Shown piece after piece: positions 1 through 9,260 of a stretch of 64,000 nucleotides of DNA. Positions within the stretch are counted from its first letter, which is position 1; each line of letters begins with the position of its first letter. The notes under the pieces are model-generated. The model worked only from the letters and a program-made list of their open reading frames with translations, did no database searches and was not told the origin of the DNA. Source of the stretch: Candidatus Nitrohelix vancouverensis. Lineage in GTDB: Bacteria > Nitrospinota > Nitrospinia > Nitrospinales > VA-1. The position numbers and the translations under genes were made by a program. The DNA lies in contig CP048620.1 in the NCBI GenBank assembly GCA_015698305.1, positions 2,626,001 to 2,690,000 of the forward strand, read 5' to 3'.

Positions 1-379
1 TTTGAACCCTAAGCCGTACTCAATAACTCGCTTTTACAATGGGAATTTAATAAGTCTGACAAACGACAGGCGCAATAATCTGTTGGTTATGCAATCTACC
101 ATAATCGACTCGAAATTTTAGCAAAATAAATGTTTCTGTCAACCCTAATCGAATCCTAATAGCGCTGATTTTTTAGCAATTGACCTCATTGCCAGGTTTC
201 CGAGTCAAATGAAGCATTTTATATTCTACTTATATTGCATGAGCGCCACTCATTGCGCTGACTGTAAGATTTTATCCTGTCAAAACAACGACAAGAATAC
301 AGCTATCAGATCAGCATAACAAGCATAAATATACTATATAAAAAGACTTTAAATATAAAAAACATTTCCTGAAAAGATT
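1..379. other. AT-rich intergenic region, no gene seen
   Basis: No open frame with coding character is present on either strand, and no tRNA-like cloverleaf or terminator hairpin was recognised. The sequence is AT-rich and is followed by a promoter for the aldolase gene. It probably separates that gene from one outside the window. Confidence 0.6.
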
Positions 380-408
380 TTGTTCTGTAATGAAAATTTT
401 GCTAGAAT
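380..408 (+). promoter_or_regulatory. Sigma-70-type promoter of the aldolase gene
   Basis: TTGTTC (380-385), a 17-nt spacer and TAGAAT (403-408). The -10 box is preceded by TGC, an extended -10 element. The predicted start of transcription is near 415, giving a 5' leader of about 150 nt before the ATG at 569. Confidence 0.55.
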
Positions 409-411
409 GGT

Positions 412-428
412 TTTCATTTTAAATGAAA
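412..428. promoter_or_regulatory. Operator-like palindrome over the transcription start
   Basis: TTTCATTTTAAATGAAA is a perfect 8-bp inverted repeat around one central base. It begins 4 bases after the -10 box, so it covers the predicted start site. That position suits a repressor operator; an RNA hairpin at the 5' end of the transcript is the alternative. No regulator gene adjoins it. Confidence 0.4.
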
Positions 429-568
429 CATTGAGCGTTTTAGAACCTGCCGACACATTTTACGCCTGATTGCAGACAATGATCCAGCGATGATTTTCAT
501 TCGACGCCGGGCCTGATTAAAAAAAAATTTTCGTTCCCACATTCCTACATATTCAGGAGCAAAACAGA

Positions 569-1966
569 ATGAAGTTATATGGAAGTAAAAACGACATTGA
601 AAACGCGCTGAAGGGAGCGGCATCTATCGATGCGACGGGAATAAAACTAATAAACGAAGACGCTGTACGCGGCGTCATTGACGATCTGGTATACAACGCG
701 GCGGTGAACCCAGACCAGGAGCTTCGCGGCTTCTCCCGTTTCATCATTCGCTCCGCCGCTCTGCAAATGGGAATCATCCCCTCTTCCATCCAAGGTTTAT
801 ATGAAGCGCGTGGACGAGGCGAATGCAAGGGTTTCACCGTCCCCGCCTTGAACATCCGGGGCATGTCTTATGAATTGAGCCGGGCCATTTTTCGAACTTC
901 ATCGGCAATGGATGCAGGCGCCTTCATTTTCGAAATCGCCAAATCCGAGATTGGTTACACCAAACAAATGCCCCCCGAACTCGCCGCCACAATTCTAGGC
1001 GCCGCGATTAAAGAAGGCTTCAAAGGCCCCGTTTTCATTCAAGGCGACCATTTTCAGGTCAACGCACAAAAATATGGCGAAAACCCCAAAAAAGAGATCG
1101 ATGGACTGAAAACATTGATCGACAGCGCGCTGATGGCGGGCTTTTACAACATCGACATCGACACCTCGACGCTGGTTGATCTGAGCCACGAATCCATCGT
1201 TGAACAGCAACGCGCCAACTTCGAAGTGGGGGTTGAACTCACAAGCTACATTCGCCAGCACGAGCCGGAGGGAATTGAAGTCTCCGTTGGCGGAGAAATC
1301 GGCGAGGTTGGCAAAGAGAACAGCACGGAAGCCGAGCTTCGCGCCTATCTCGATAATTTCAACTCCGGCCTCGAAAAAGTCTGTCCCGGTAAAAAGGGAA
1401 TCAGCAAGATTTCGATCCAGACCGGAACCTCTCACGGCGGCGTGCCTCTACCCGACGGAAGCGTGGCGGAAGTCAATCTGGATTTCGAGACGTTGGAAAA
1501 CCTGTCGCGCATTTCCAGAGACACATACGGACTGGCCGGCGCAGTGCAACACGGCGCTTCCACCCTGCCCCCGGATTGTTTCAACCGATTTCCTGAACTG
1601 GAAACGGCGGAAATCCATCTGGCGACCAGCTTTCAAAACAGGATATTTGAGAGCAAACATTTTCCGAAAGATTTCAAGGAAACGATTTACTCTCACCTGC
1701 GTGAAAAGTTCGCATCCGAAAACAAGGGCGGGATGACCGACGAGCAATTCATCTACAAAACCCGCAAGAAAAGTTTTGGTGAGTTCAAAAAAGAGTTCTG
1801 GGATTTGCCGGAAGAAATCAAGTCGGCTATCGGCAAGGAACTGGAAAATGAAGTGGCTTTCCTGTTCGAAAAATTGAGCGTTGGGAACACTCGTGAGATT
1901 GTGGAAAAATCGGTCCAACCGCTGGCCATCAGTCCCTCTCTGGAAGCTGAAATCGCTAACGCCTGA
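569..1966 (+). CDS. Class II fructose-bisphosphate aldolase family protein
   Basis: A 465-residue TIM-barrel aldolase of the zinc-dependent class II family, which cleaves or forms fructose 1,6-bisphosphate in glycolysis and gluconeogenesis in the cytosol. Visible active-site signatures are GDH (catalytic Asp160, zinc ligand His161), GGEIGE (Glu243), SHGG (His289) and QHGAS (His328), matching the His-Glu-His-His pattern of the family. The protein is about 100 residues longer than E. coli FbaA, with extra sequence at both ends, so a related ketose-bisphosphate or tagatose substrate cannot be excluded. The start is supported by AGGAG upstream of the ATG. It is monocistronic, convergent with serB, and has its own promoter and palindrome. 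Confidence 0.85.
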   Translation: MKLYGSKNDIENALKGAASIDATGIKLINEDAVRGVIDDLVYNAAVNPDQELRGFSRFIIRSAALQMGIIPSSIQGLYEARGRGECKGFTVPALNIRGMSYELSRAIFRTSSAMDAGAFIFEIAKSEIGYTKQMPPELAATILGAAIKEGFKGPVFIQGDHFQVNAQKYGENPKKEIDGLKTLIDSALMAGFYNIDIDTSTLVDLSHESIVEQQRANFEVGVELTSYIRQHEPEGIEVSVGGEIGEVGKENSTEAELRAYLDNFNSGLEKVCPGKKGISKISIQTGTSHGGVPLPDGSVAEVNLDFETLENLSRISRDTYGLAGAVQHGASTLPPDCFNRFPELETAEIHLATSFQNRIFESKHFPKDFKETIYSHLREKFASENKGGMTDEQFIYKTRKKSFGEFKKEFWDLPEEIKSAIGKELENEVAFLFEKLSVGNTREIVEKSVQPLAISPSLEAEIANA

Positions 1967-1972
1967 GGCGGA

Positions 1973-3190
1973 TCAGGCCGACGAAAGCCTATCCAACTCC
2001 TTTAACTCATCACCGCTAATTCCAAGAAAATAAAGGATTAATCCAAGATCGCGCATATTGATACTGGCATGTGCGGCCTGCTGAACGATGGGCTTGGCAT
2101 TGAAGGCGATGCCCAGCCCGGCTTTGGCCAGCATCGGGATGTCGTTGGCGCCATCGCCCACCGCGACCACCTGTTTCAAGGTCATTTTTTCACGTTTTGC
2201 AAGCGATTCCAAAATGCGTTCTTTAGCGCTCGGCCCGATGATTTCGCCAACCAATCCCCCTGTCAATTTGCCGTCCACCACTTCCAGACAATTGGCGAAA
2301 CCGTAATCCAGCCCGTATTTGTTCTTCAACGAATCAATAAATAATTGAAAACCGCCGCTCACAATCGCAACCTTGTAGCCCAGGTATTTCAGGATTCGCA
2401 CCAGACCCTCGGCGCCGGGAGTCATCGGAATGCAATTAGCAAATTCAACCAGGCGTTCCACCTCCAGTCCTTTGAGCAAGGACACGCGCTCGCGCAATGC
2501 TTCTTCAAATTCAATTTCCCCGTTCATGGCGCGATGCGTGATGGCTGACAACTGCTCTCCCACCCCGGCCATTTTGCCAAGTTCGTCGATGACCTCGCAT
2601 TGAACGAAGGTCATGTCCGCGTCCAGCACGATCAGGCGTTTGTTGCGGCGAAACACCGTGTCTTCCTGAACCGCGATATCCACATTGTAATCTTTTTTGA
2701 ATTCCACGAGCGGATTCAGCACCTCCACCGTCGAATGGGATTTGCGGGTTCCGATCACAAATTCCATCACATGCCGGTCGCCGTAATCCAGTTGTTCGAT
2801 GCGCAGGACGTTGATATCCAGAGCGGCGAAGGTTTTCATGAGTTCCTGCAAGGCCATGAAGGATATGGCCTGACCCAGCAAAGTGACAACGGAACGGTAC
2901 TTGTAGGTGGCGTCGGGTCGAAAACTGGCGTCCCAGGGATAGATATTGACCTGCATCCCGGACTTTTTGGCGTAGCCTTGCAGTTCTTTTTTGAAGGCTG
3001 TCAGAGAAATCGTCGGGTTTCCATCCAGTAACAACGACAGGTTCAGCAATCCATTGAACACAAATTGCTTGATATCCAGAACCTCCAGCCCGAAACGGCG
3101 AATGGATTCCATCGCCTCGGCCAGAATTCCAGGCCGATCCTTACCGGATACATGCACATGTAATTGGACAGCTTTCGGGGATTGGGGCAT
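1973..3190 (-). CDS. serB: Phosphoserine phosphatase with tandem ACT domains
   Basis: Catalyses the last step of serine synthesis, phosphoserine to serine. The N-terminal half (about residues 8-175) holds two ACT-like regulatory domains, which in this family bind amino acids. The C-terminal half is a HAD phosphatase: the nucleophile motif is LDADMTF (Asp190 nucleophile, Asp192 acid), followed by SGGF and GDGANDIPML. I chose the ATG at 3190, two bases after the stop of the upstream gene; a TTG at 3217 would add nine residues but overlaps that gene and has its purine-rich stretch immediately against it. It is the last gene of a three-gene minus-strand operon, rarA-LRR-serB. At 405 residues it matches the long ACT-ACT-HAD type of SerB. 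Confidence 0.93.
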   Translation of the reverse strand: MPQSPKAVQLHVHVSGKDRPGILAEAMESIRRFGLEVLDIKQFVFNGLLNLSLLLDGNPTISLTAFKKELQGYAKKSGMQVNIYPWDASFRPDATYKYRSVVTLLGQAISFMALQELMKTFAALDINVLRIEQLDYGDRHVMEFVIGTRKSHSTVEVLNPLVEFKKDYNVDIAVQEDTVFRRNKRLIVLDADMTFVQCEVIDELGKMAGVGEQLSAITHRAMNGEIEFEEALRERVSLLKGLEVERLVEFANCIPMTPGAEGLVRILKYLGYKVAIVSGGFQLFIDSLKNKYGLDYGFANCLEVVDGKLTGGLVGEIIGPSAKERILESLAKREKMTLKQVVAVGDGANDIPMLAKAGLGIAFNAKPIVQQAAHASINMRDLGLILYFLGISGDELKELDRLSSA

Positions 3191-3192
3191 GT

Positions 3193-3645
3193 TCACTTGA
3201 CCGGATTGTAACGCCAACCTTCTTTTTTCTTACAGGTCCAGCCATCGTCTATCTGGAAAACCGACAAATTGCCAAGAGTCTGGGATTTGAAAAGAGCCAC
3301 CACTCCCGCCCCGTCTACGAGATTGTTTTTCAGATGCAGTCGCTTCAGTTTCGGCAAACACTTCGATTCCGCGAGCGCTTTCAAGGCCGCATCGCTGAGA
3401 CCGTTCTTATTCAAATTCAGGTACTGGACATTCTCCAGCATGGGACTTTGCGCCAGCGCAAGCACTCCCGCATCACCGATCTGATTATCGTCCAGATCCA
3501 GCCAGGTCACCTCTTTCATCGTCGGCGAGTTCCACAACAGGCTCGCCTCTTCCGCCGTCAGGCGTTGTCCACTGATCATCAATTGATTGCCGCGCAGGCG
3601 TCCTTCGTAAATCGCCTCGGCGTCTTTAAATCTTGGTTCCGTCAT
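3193..3645 (-). CDS. Small leucine-rich-repeat protein (ribonuclease inhibitor type)
   Basis: A 150-residue protein without signal peptide. The centre (about residues 45-130) contains at least three leucine-rich repeats of the ribonuclease-inhibitor type, with phrases such as LDLDDNQIGDAGVLAL, LNLNKNGLSDAALKAL and LHLKNNLVDGAGVVAL spaced 26-28 residues apart. Such repeats build a curved protein-binding scaffold; the partner is unknown. Its ATG overlaps the rarA stop codon (ATGA) and is preceded by AAGGA, so translation is probably coupled. Its stop lies two bases before the serB ATG. The tight packing between a DNA-repair ATPase gene and a serine biosynthesis gene does not reveal its job. Confidence 0.8.
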   Translation of the reverse strand: MTEPRFKDAEAIYEGRLRGNQLMISGQRLTAEEASLLWNSPTMKEVTWLDLDDNQIGDAGVLALAQSPMLENVQYLNLNKNGLSDAALKALAESKCLPKLKRLHLKNNLVDGAGVVALFKSQTLGNLSVFQIDDGWTCKKKEGWRYNPVK

Positions 3646-4940
3646 TTCGATCCTTTTTCCTCCTTTTGGGTCTTGCTGGATACATACTTTCTCCCTTTCA
3701 ATTCATTCGGGAGATATTCCTGTTCGACATAATTGCCCGGATAATCGTGCGGGTATTTATATTCCTTACCATAGCCATAACGTTTCTTGGCGTCCTGATA
3801 ATGCGTGTCGCGCAAATGCTCGGGAACGGGAAAGGACAAACCCTTTCCCTGAATATCGCTCAAGGCCTCATCCACAGCGCAGATCGCCGAATTGTCCTTG
3901 GGCGCGTTGGCTACATAAATCGTGGCTTGCGCCAAGGGGATTCTCGCCTCCGGCCAACCGAGTTTCTCCACCGCCTGCGCCGCCGCGTGCGCCAGCAGAA
4001 AGGCCTGGGGGTCGGCGTTGCCCACATCCTCGGCCGCTGTCACCAGCAGTCTTCGGATGATAAAACGCGGGTCTTCCCCACCGGCAATCATTTTAGCCAG
4101 CCAGTAGATCGCCGCGTCGGGATCCGAGCCGCGCAAACTTTTCTGATACGCCGAGGCGTGATCGTAATGTTCCGTCCCGCCCTTATCGTACAAAACCGCG
4201 GATTTTTGCAGGATTCCCTGCACCGTTTCCGCGTCGATCTCAGCCGATTCTCCGACTTCAGATCGCGCCCAGTCTGCGGCGGCTTCCAAGGCGTTCAAGG
4301 CCCGTCGCGCATCGCCGTTGGCGTAATCGACGATGAGGCCCAACGCCGCCTCCTGAAATTTTGGTTTCCATTGTCCCAAGCCGCGAACCGGGTCGGCGAT
4401 CGCCTGATCCAGTATCTGCCGGATCACAGACGACGACAAATACTCCAGTCGAAAAATCTGGCATCGAGACCTTAACGCAGGAATCACTTCAAAAGAAGGA
4501 TTTTCCGTAGTGGAACCGATCAGGCGGAGCGAACCGTTTTCAATATAGGGCAGGATCGAATCCTGTTGCGCTTTATTGAAACGGTGAATCTCGTCGATGA
4601 ACAACAAGGCGCGTCGCCGGGAATTCTTCCAGAGTTTGTCCGCCAGCGCAATCACTTTTCTTATATCCGACACCCCCGCATTGACGGCGCTGATCTCAAA
4701 AAACTCCGCGTTGGAGAGATTCGCCGCCATTCTGGCAATAGAGGTCTTGCCGGAACCCGGAGGCCCCCACAAAATGAACGAAAGATTGGAATTTTTCTGG
4801 ATCAATTTACGTAAGGGCTTGTTCTCGCCAAGAACCGGGTCATGCCCCAGCACGTCTTCTAAATTGCGCGGGCGCATGCGGTCCGCCAAAGGCGAAGGCC
4901 GCGCTTCATCCTGCATTTCAAATTCCGGGAAAAGTTCCAT
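3642..4940 (-). CDS. rarA: Replication-associated recombination protein A (MgsA/RarA AAA+ ATPase)
   Basis: A 432-residue AAA+ ATPase of the clamp-loader-like RarA/MgsA/Mgs1 family, which acts at stalled replication forks and binds SSB. The Walker A motif is GPPGSGKTS (59-67), Walker B is LLFIDEIH (about 112-119), followed by the sensor 1 stretch GSTTENPS and arginine finger region ALRSRC. The C-terminal tetramerisation region with the YKYPHDYPG motif typical of the family is present. Full length for the family. It is the first gene of the operon with the LRR gene and serB, and its stop codon overlaps the LRR start. Confidence 0.95.
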   Translation of the reverse strand: MELFPEFEMQDEARPSPLADRMRPRNLEDVLGHDPVLGENKPLRKLIQKNSNLSFILWGPPGSGKTSIARMAANLSNAEFFEISAVNAGVSDIRKVIALADKLWKNSRRRALLFIDEIHRFNKAQQDSILPYIENGSLRLIGSTTENPSFEVIPALRSRCQIFRLEYLSSSVIRQILDQAIADPVRGLGQWKPKFQEAALGLIVDYANGDARRALNALEAAADWARSEVGESAEIDAETVQGILQKSAVLYDKGGTEHYDHASAYQKSLRGSDPDAAIYWLAKMIAGGEDPRFIIRRLLVTAAEDVGNADPQAFLLAHAAAQAVEKLGWPEARIPLAQATIYVANAPKDNSAICAVDEALSDIQGKGLSFPVPEHLRDTHYQDAKKRYGYGKEYKYPHDYPGNYVEQEYLPNELKGRKYVSSKTQKEEKGSK

Positions 4941-4966
4941 AGCGCATTATAAGCATTTATCAAAAA

Positions 4967-6640
4967 TCATAAATCCATTTTCTGCAGAGCGCGTTCGCCT
5001 TTATGCATTGGCCACCAGGCCACGAAGAGAGTCAGGAGAACCGTCGCCGCATAACAAATCGGAACGTCCCATCCGCCAAGGGATCGGGACAGAAAAGTTT
5101 CATTGAAATGGACGTAGACCGGACGCGCTCCAAGAGCCAAGAGAACCCCGATATAGGCCAGACTGAACACCATGAACAAAATACCGCCGGTGCCGCTGGA
5201 AATCTCCGCGACATTGTCGTGTTTGAACATCGGGTACATGGCGCCCAGTCCCAGCCCCAGACCGGTTAGCGCCAGGGTGATGAAGAAGGTACCAACAATG
5301 GACACCGCCATCACATAAGCATCAACCTCAAGCAGGTAGCTGGAAACTCCCGCCAGCAATTCTGCGATGAACAGTAGCGGCGGAAAGAAAAAGCAGAACT
5401 TGCCCCATAAAAAAGACTTCATCGAGGTCGGCGAGCTGTAGATCGTCCAGAACGCCGCGCCTTCCATGCTTGGCGCGGAAAACACGAATCGGGCAGATAA
5501 AGCGGATAACACAAAACCGATCAGCCCGACATTCAAAACGGCCACCACATGCTGTAAGACGCGATTGTCCAGCGGTAGATTGATGATGTTGAACAAATAG
5601 ACCAGGGTCAAGGCGGCAAGAATGAACAGTTGAGACCATTGCTCCGGGTCGCGAAAAAACAATTTCAAATCCTTATCCCATAACGCCCGAATGGGATGAA
5701 CGGAACGACTTCGATGACCGTTCCCATCGGCTCGCGAATCATCAAGAGGCGCGGTCCTAGCCTCGCCCGCCAGACGCCAACCCTGCAGGTATATCTTCTT
5801 GCCCAAAAAGAGCAGACCGGCCACTGCAAACACGGCGGCTATCATCAGATAAGAAAAATTCCAAAGCGCGCCGCCCCAGTCCCCCGCCCTCGCCTGCGTG
5901 ACCCCCAGAGTGATCCAGCTACTGGGAAGGAAGGGATAATCCGGGGTCTGGAGTTTCTCGACAAACAGCATGATCTGGGCGTCGGAAACATTTTTGCCAA
6001 AGAATTTTTCAGGCGATAGAAAACGCAGGTAGGTGATCAATCCCACCAGAAAAACCAGCCCGATGAGCGACAACATCTGGTGAAGACGCCGCGAGGGGAA
6101 ATAGCGCAGTAATACCAGCGTCGCCATCGAGCCCAAAGCACAGGCAATAGTAAAAAATGGAGCCAGCGCCGCCACGACATACATGTAATAAGCGACCGTT
6201 GCCTGAAAATGATTTCCATAGGCCGCATAAATCGGCAATGAAAAAAGTAACATCATCCAGGAACTGTGGACCACGCACTGGAAAAATCGGGACGTTAAAA
6301 TTGATGTGGGCGATAGAGGAAGCGAATGCAGTAATTCCAGATCCGGCGCCATATAAAATAGCGACAAGGACACAATGACGCCTGAAAACGCGCCCATCAC
6401 GAACAAAGTCAGAAAGACGACGTTCAGCAACTGCGGGATCAACTCGTCGCCAGCCTGAAAAGGAAGTTCCGCCAGATACTCGATGATGCGATGGAAAAAG
6501 ATATAGTCGCCAACGACAAACAGACAAGCCAGAATAGCGATCGTCAACCAGCGGTTCCAGGCCCCCTTCTCGGAAAACAAAACAATATTGCGAAAGAGAG
6601 TTCGACGCAGGCCCAGCAATCGGGACAACTCGCGGATCAT
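4967..6640 (-). CDS. Putative ABC-2 type transporter permease, orphan
   Basis: A 557-residue polytopic membrane protein with roughly ten to twelve hydrophobic segments in two clusters, separated by a soluble loop around residues 300-330. The arrangement resembles the large permeases of ABC-2 export systems, and IRALWDKDLKLFFRDPEQW in the loop before the second cluster is a typical coupling-helix-like stretch. No ATP-binding subunit lies next to it, so the partner must be encoded elsewhere if this is a transporter. I chose the ATG at 6640, preceded by GGCGGGG; a TTG at 6679 is the alternative with 13 more residues. The substrate cannot be inferred. Confidence 0.65.
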   Translation of the reverse strand: MIRELSRLLGLRRTLFRNIVLFSEKGAWNRWLTIAILACLFVVGDYIFFHRIIEYLAELPFQAGDELIPQLLNVVFLTLFVMGAFSGVIVSLSLFYMAPDLELLHSLPLSPTSILTSRFFQCVVHSSWMMLLFSLPIYAAYGNHFQATVAYYMYVVAALAPFFTIACALGSMATLVLLRYFPSRRLHQMLSLIGLVFLVGLITYLRFLSPEKFFGKNVSDAQIMLFVEKLQTPDYPFLPSSWITLGVTQARAGDWGGALWNFSYLMIAAVFAVAGLLFLGKKIYLQGWRLAGEARTAPLDDSRADGNGHRSRSVHPIRALWDKDLKLFFRDPEQWSQLFILAALTLVYLFNIINLPLDNRVLQHVVAVLNVGLIGFVLSALSARFVFSAPSMEGAAFWTIYSSPTSMKSFLWGKFCFFFPPLLFIAELLAGVSSYLLEVDAYVMAVSIVGTFFITLALTGLGLGLGAMYPMFKHDNVAEISSGTGGILFMVFSLAYIGVLLALGARPVYVHFNETFLSRSLGGWDVPICYAATVLLTLFVAWWPMHKGERALQKMDL

Positions 6641-6702
6641 CAGACCCCGCCGCGTCGAAAAAAGTTCAGTCCCGTACAAAGATCGTTGGACATGGCGCTC
6701 GC

Positions 6703-7719
6703 CTAAAGTGGGGTCTTGCGTTGCATGGCCCAGTCAATGATCGCCCAGTCCATCCAACGGTGATCGTCAAACGGAGTCGTTTCTTTGCAGAGATAGCCCA
6801 TATGCCCTCCCCCCTCCGGCGTTTGAAGATCAAGAGCGTGGCTCAGTTCAAGACCTTTGAAAATTTCTATGGGAATGAAGGGATCGTCGTTTGAACACAA
6901 GAGCGTCGTTGGAATCTGAATCGAAGCGAGAAACTGACCGCAACTGGATCGGGTATAATAATCGTCGACATCCTCAAAGCCTCCGGCGGGCGCCGTGTAG
7001 GACACATCAAATTCCCAGATCGTTCGAGGCAGATGATCCAGCCTGAAACTTTCGGCAAAGCATTCCTTGATCGCCTCCGCCTGCTGATTGATCAGACGCA
7101 TATAATAACGATTGAAGAGCTTGCATTTTGAAGAGGTCGAAATCAAGCGGCTGGCCATTTTTAAATCGACGGGAGGATTGACCGCAAATGCCCCGCGAAC
7201 CCATCGCGAAATCTCCCGGCCCTCTCCAAGATATTTGAGCAGAATGTTGCCGCTCAGGGAAAAGCCAATGAGCAAAACCTCTCGCTTGGGATAGATTTTC
7301 ATGGCATGCTCCACCATATCGCTAAAATCATCGCTGGAGCCGCCGTTCCACAAGCGCTCGCTCATACCAATCCCAGCGCCCGAGCCTCGCTGGTTTAACA
7401 GGAAAACTGGAAATCCATGATCGTTCAGCTTCTTGCCGATACGCTTCATATAGCCGGAATGAGAACAGCCTCCCATTCCATGCCCCATAATGACCAAAGG
7501 CGAGCTGGTGTCTGCACTGGGTATTTCAAAGCACAAGGTGACGCCGCCATCGGCAAGCCGAACCTTATGCGTGCGAAGCTGGGGCAAACGGGCTTCACCG
7601 GGAAATTGCGAGGCCATAATCGTTTGCAGTACCGCGTTTCCAAGCAGAGGATGGCGAGCAAATTTTTGCAACGCGCCGGGCTGAATTGATTTAATATTGG
7701 ATGGCGCGATCACGGGCAT
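6703..7719 (-). CDS. Alpha/beta hydrolase of the YheT/ABHD1-3 (EMB8) family
   Basis: A 338-residue alpha/beta-fold hydrolase. Family signatures are GHGMGGCSHSGY (oxyanion region, about 79-90), LNQRGSGAG, and the nucleophile elbow GFSLSG with Ser154. The usual second glycine of GxSxG is serine here. Asp in CSNDDPFIP and His in GGGHMGYL complete the likely catalytic triad. Members are thought to be esterases or phospholipases; the substrate is not known. The downstream permease on the same strand starts about 60 bases later. Confidence 0.85.
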   Translation of the reverse strand: MPVIAPSNIKSIQPGALQKFARHPLLGNAVLQTIMASQFPGEARLPQLRTHKVRLADGGVTLCFEIPSADTSSPLVIMGHGMGGCSHSGYMKRIGKKLNDHGFPVFLLNQRGSGAGIGMSERLWNGGSSDDFSDMVEHAMKIYPKREVLLIGFSLSGNILLKYLGEGREISRWVRGAFAVNPPVDLKMASRLISTSSKCKLFNRYYMRLINQQAEAIKECFAESFRLDHLPRTIWEFDVSYTAPAGGFEDVDDYYTRSSCGQFLASIQIPTTLLCSNDDPFIPIEIFKGLELSHALDLQTPEGGGHMGYLCKETTPFDDHRWMDWAIIDWAMQRKTPL

Positions 7720-7815
7720 AATAGAGGAACAAACGAATCCGAGCAGGTGTGAATTGACAGCCTAATTTAAGGTTGATACAGTAATTTCAATCAATACTAC
7801 CACTTCAGAAACGCT

Positions 7816-9249
7816 ATGAAACCACTCATTCAAAAACTCAAAACCGTTCAACAGTTTCCGTATATTCTAGCAGGTATTTTATTGTTCGTCTCCTGTTCCT
7901 TGTCATTTGCAAACGAACCGGTCAAGCCTGCAGAACAAGCCTATCTAGAGGGAATAGAATACAGCAAGAGCGCGCTTTGGGGGGATGCAATCGATAAATT
8001 TTCTGAAACGATCCGGCTCGACGCCAAGCACTCGCTCGCGCACGCCAATCTTGGCGTGGCCCTGAGCCAGTTGGGAAATCACAAAGCCGCCTTGATCGCA
8101 TTTGAAAAAGCCCTGGTTCTGGGCTACGACCATCCCATCTTTCGCTACAACCGAGGTTCGTCTTTCGCAAAACTGAACTTACTGGAAGACGCCGAACGGG
8201 AATATCTCAAAGCGCTGGAGATGAACCCGCGAATGGTCCTCGCCGAATACGAACTTGGCATCGTGTACGTTTTGTTGAACAAGAACCACAAAGCGCTCGA
8301 GCAAGTTAAAAAATTGTACAACCGCAATCACAAACTGTCGCAGAAACTGTTTGAGAAAACCCCCATTGATTACAAGATCATGTCCGTCGATGACGGCGGA
8401 ACGCTCAACGGTCGCGTTGTCATGTTCGGCGAAACCCCCAGAATCCGCGCCTTTCATCTGATCAATTCGCCGAACGTCGAATTTTGCATTCGTATTTCAG
8501 ACGGTAAAGGCCACCGACTGTTGAAAGACTTCAAGGTATCCAAAACAGGAGGATTGAAAGACACCGTCGTCGCGCTTAAGAAAGTCAAGAAAGGCAAACC
8601 TTTTGATCCCGCCATGCAGGTCTTTCATATCGACCGCTGTCATTCCGACAAATACGTTATCGGTATTAAAAGCGGAGACGATATTCTGGTCGAAAACACC
8701 GACCCCATCACCCATGAAGTCGCCACTTATGAATCGGCGGGAAAATATGTGAATCAGTTGAGCAATAAAACCGTACTCCCCAAGTCCACACAGGTCCGCA
8801 ACGCCTATGTTCGGCATGATGTAGACGAGTTTTTAATCAAATGCAATTTGCATCCATTCCTGCAAACGCATGCCTTTCTGGTCGACAATCCTTACTACGC
8901 TATCACCGACGAAGAGGGCAATTTCTCAATCGCAGACATCCCTCCGGGAACTTACGAAGTCGTCGCATGGCATCCCTATATCGACAACCTCACCGCAACC
9001 GTGACCATCGAAGCCAAACAGCAAGCGACCGTCGATTTTGAGTACCACTCCAAAAACGTTCGCAGAAAATTGTACAACGATGATATCAAGGGATATCGCT
9101 TCAATACGGTGTATGACAGCGGAGAGAATTTTTACGGCGGAAAGCGAAATGACGACCCGGTGGAAATTCTTCAGGTCTTCACGGATCTGGACGAACGCTA
9201 CGAAAGTGAATCCGGCCCTGGAATGATTCGCAACGTACCGACCGACTGA
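7816..9249 (+). CDS. Secreted TPR plus cupredoxin-like/carboxypeptidase-regulatory-like protein
   Basis: A 477-residue exported protein. The signal sequence (residues 1-36) has VSCSLSFA before the mature part. Residues 38-165 hold three TPR repeats (for example SLAHANLGVALSQLG). Residues 200-430 are homologous along their length to the cupredoxin-like protein at 50403-51200: both share a His in NTDPITHE (His300), the CxxH motif CNLHPFL (Cys343, His346), NPYYA and AWHPY. The motif resembles the type 1 copper loop of amicyanin, but the axial Met is replaced by Leu349. Residues 367-405 look like a carboxypeptidase regulatory (transthyretin-like) fold. A periplasmic copper or electron-transfer role is inference. 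It has its own upstream region and is convergent with the SPOR gene. Confidence 0.7.
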   Translation: MKPLIQKLKTVQQFPYILAGILLFVSCSLSFANEPVKPAEQAYLEGIEYSKSALWGDAIDKFSETIRLDAKHSLAHANLGVALSQLGNHKAALIAFEKALVLGYDHPIFRYNRGSSFAKLNLLEDAEREYLKALEMNPRMVLAEYELGIVYVLLNKNHKALEQVKKLYNRNHKLSQKLFEKTPIDYKIMSVDDGGTLNGRVVMFGETPRIRAFHLINSPNVEFCIRISDGKGHRLLKDFKVSKTGGLKDTVVALKKVKKGKPFDPAMQVFHIDRCHSDKYVIGIKSGDDILVENTDPITHEVATYESAGKYVNQLSNKTVLPKSTQVRNAYVRHDVDEFLIKCNLHPFLQTHAFLVDNPYYAITDEEGNFSIADIPPGTYEVVAWHPYIDNLTATVTIEAKQQATVDFEYHSKNVRRKLYNDDIKGYRFNTVYDSGENFYGGKRNDDPVEILQVFTDLDERYESESGPGMIRNVPTD

Positions 9250-9260
9250 TCTACTAATGG

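Noticed and set aside
1-568. tRNA, small RNA or riboswitch in the first 568 bases
   Set aside because: No cloverleaf or conserved riboswitch core was recognised; only the promoter and palindrome can be supported.
1200-1736. 178-residue frame overlapping the aldolase gene on the same strand
   Set aside because: Out-of-frame shadow of the aldolase, whose catalytic motifs are complete in the other frame.
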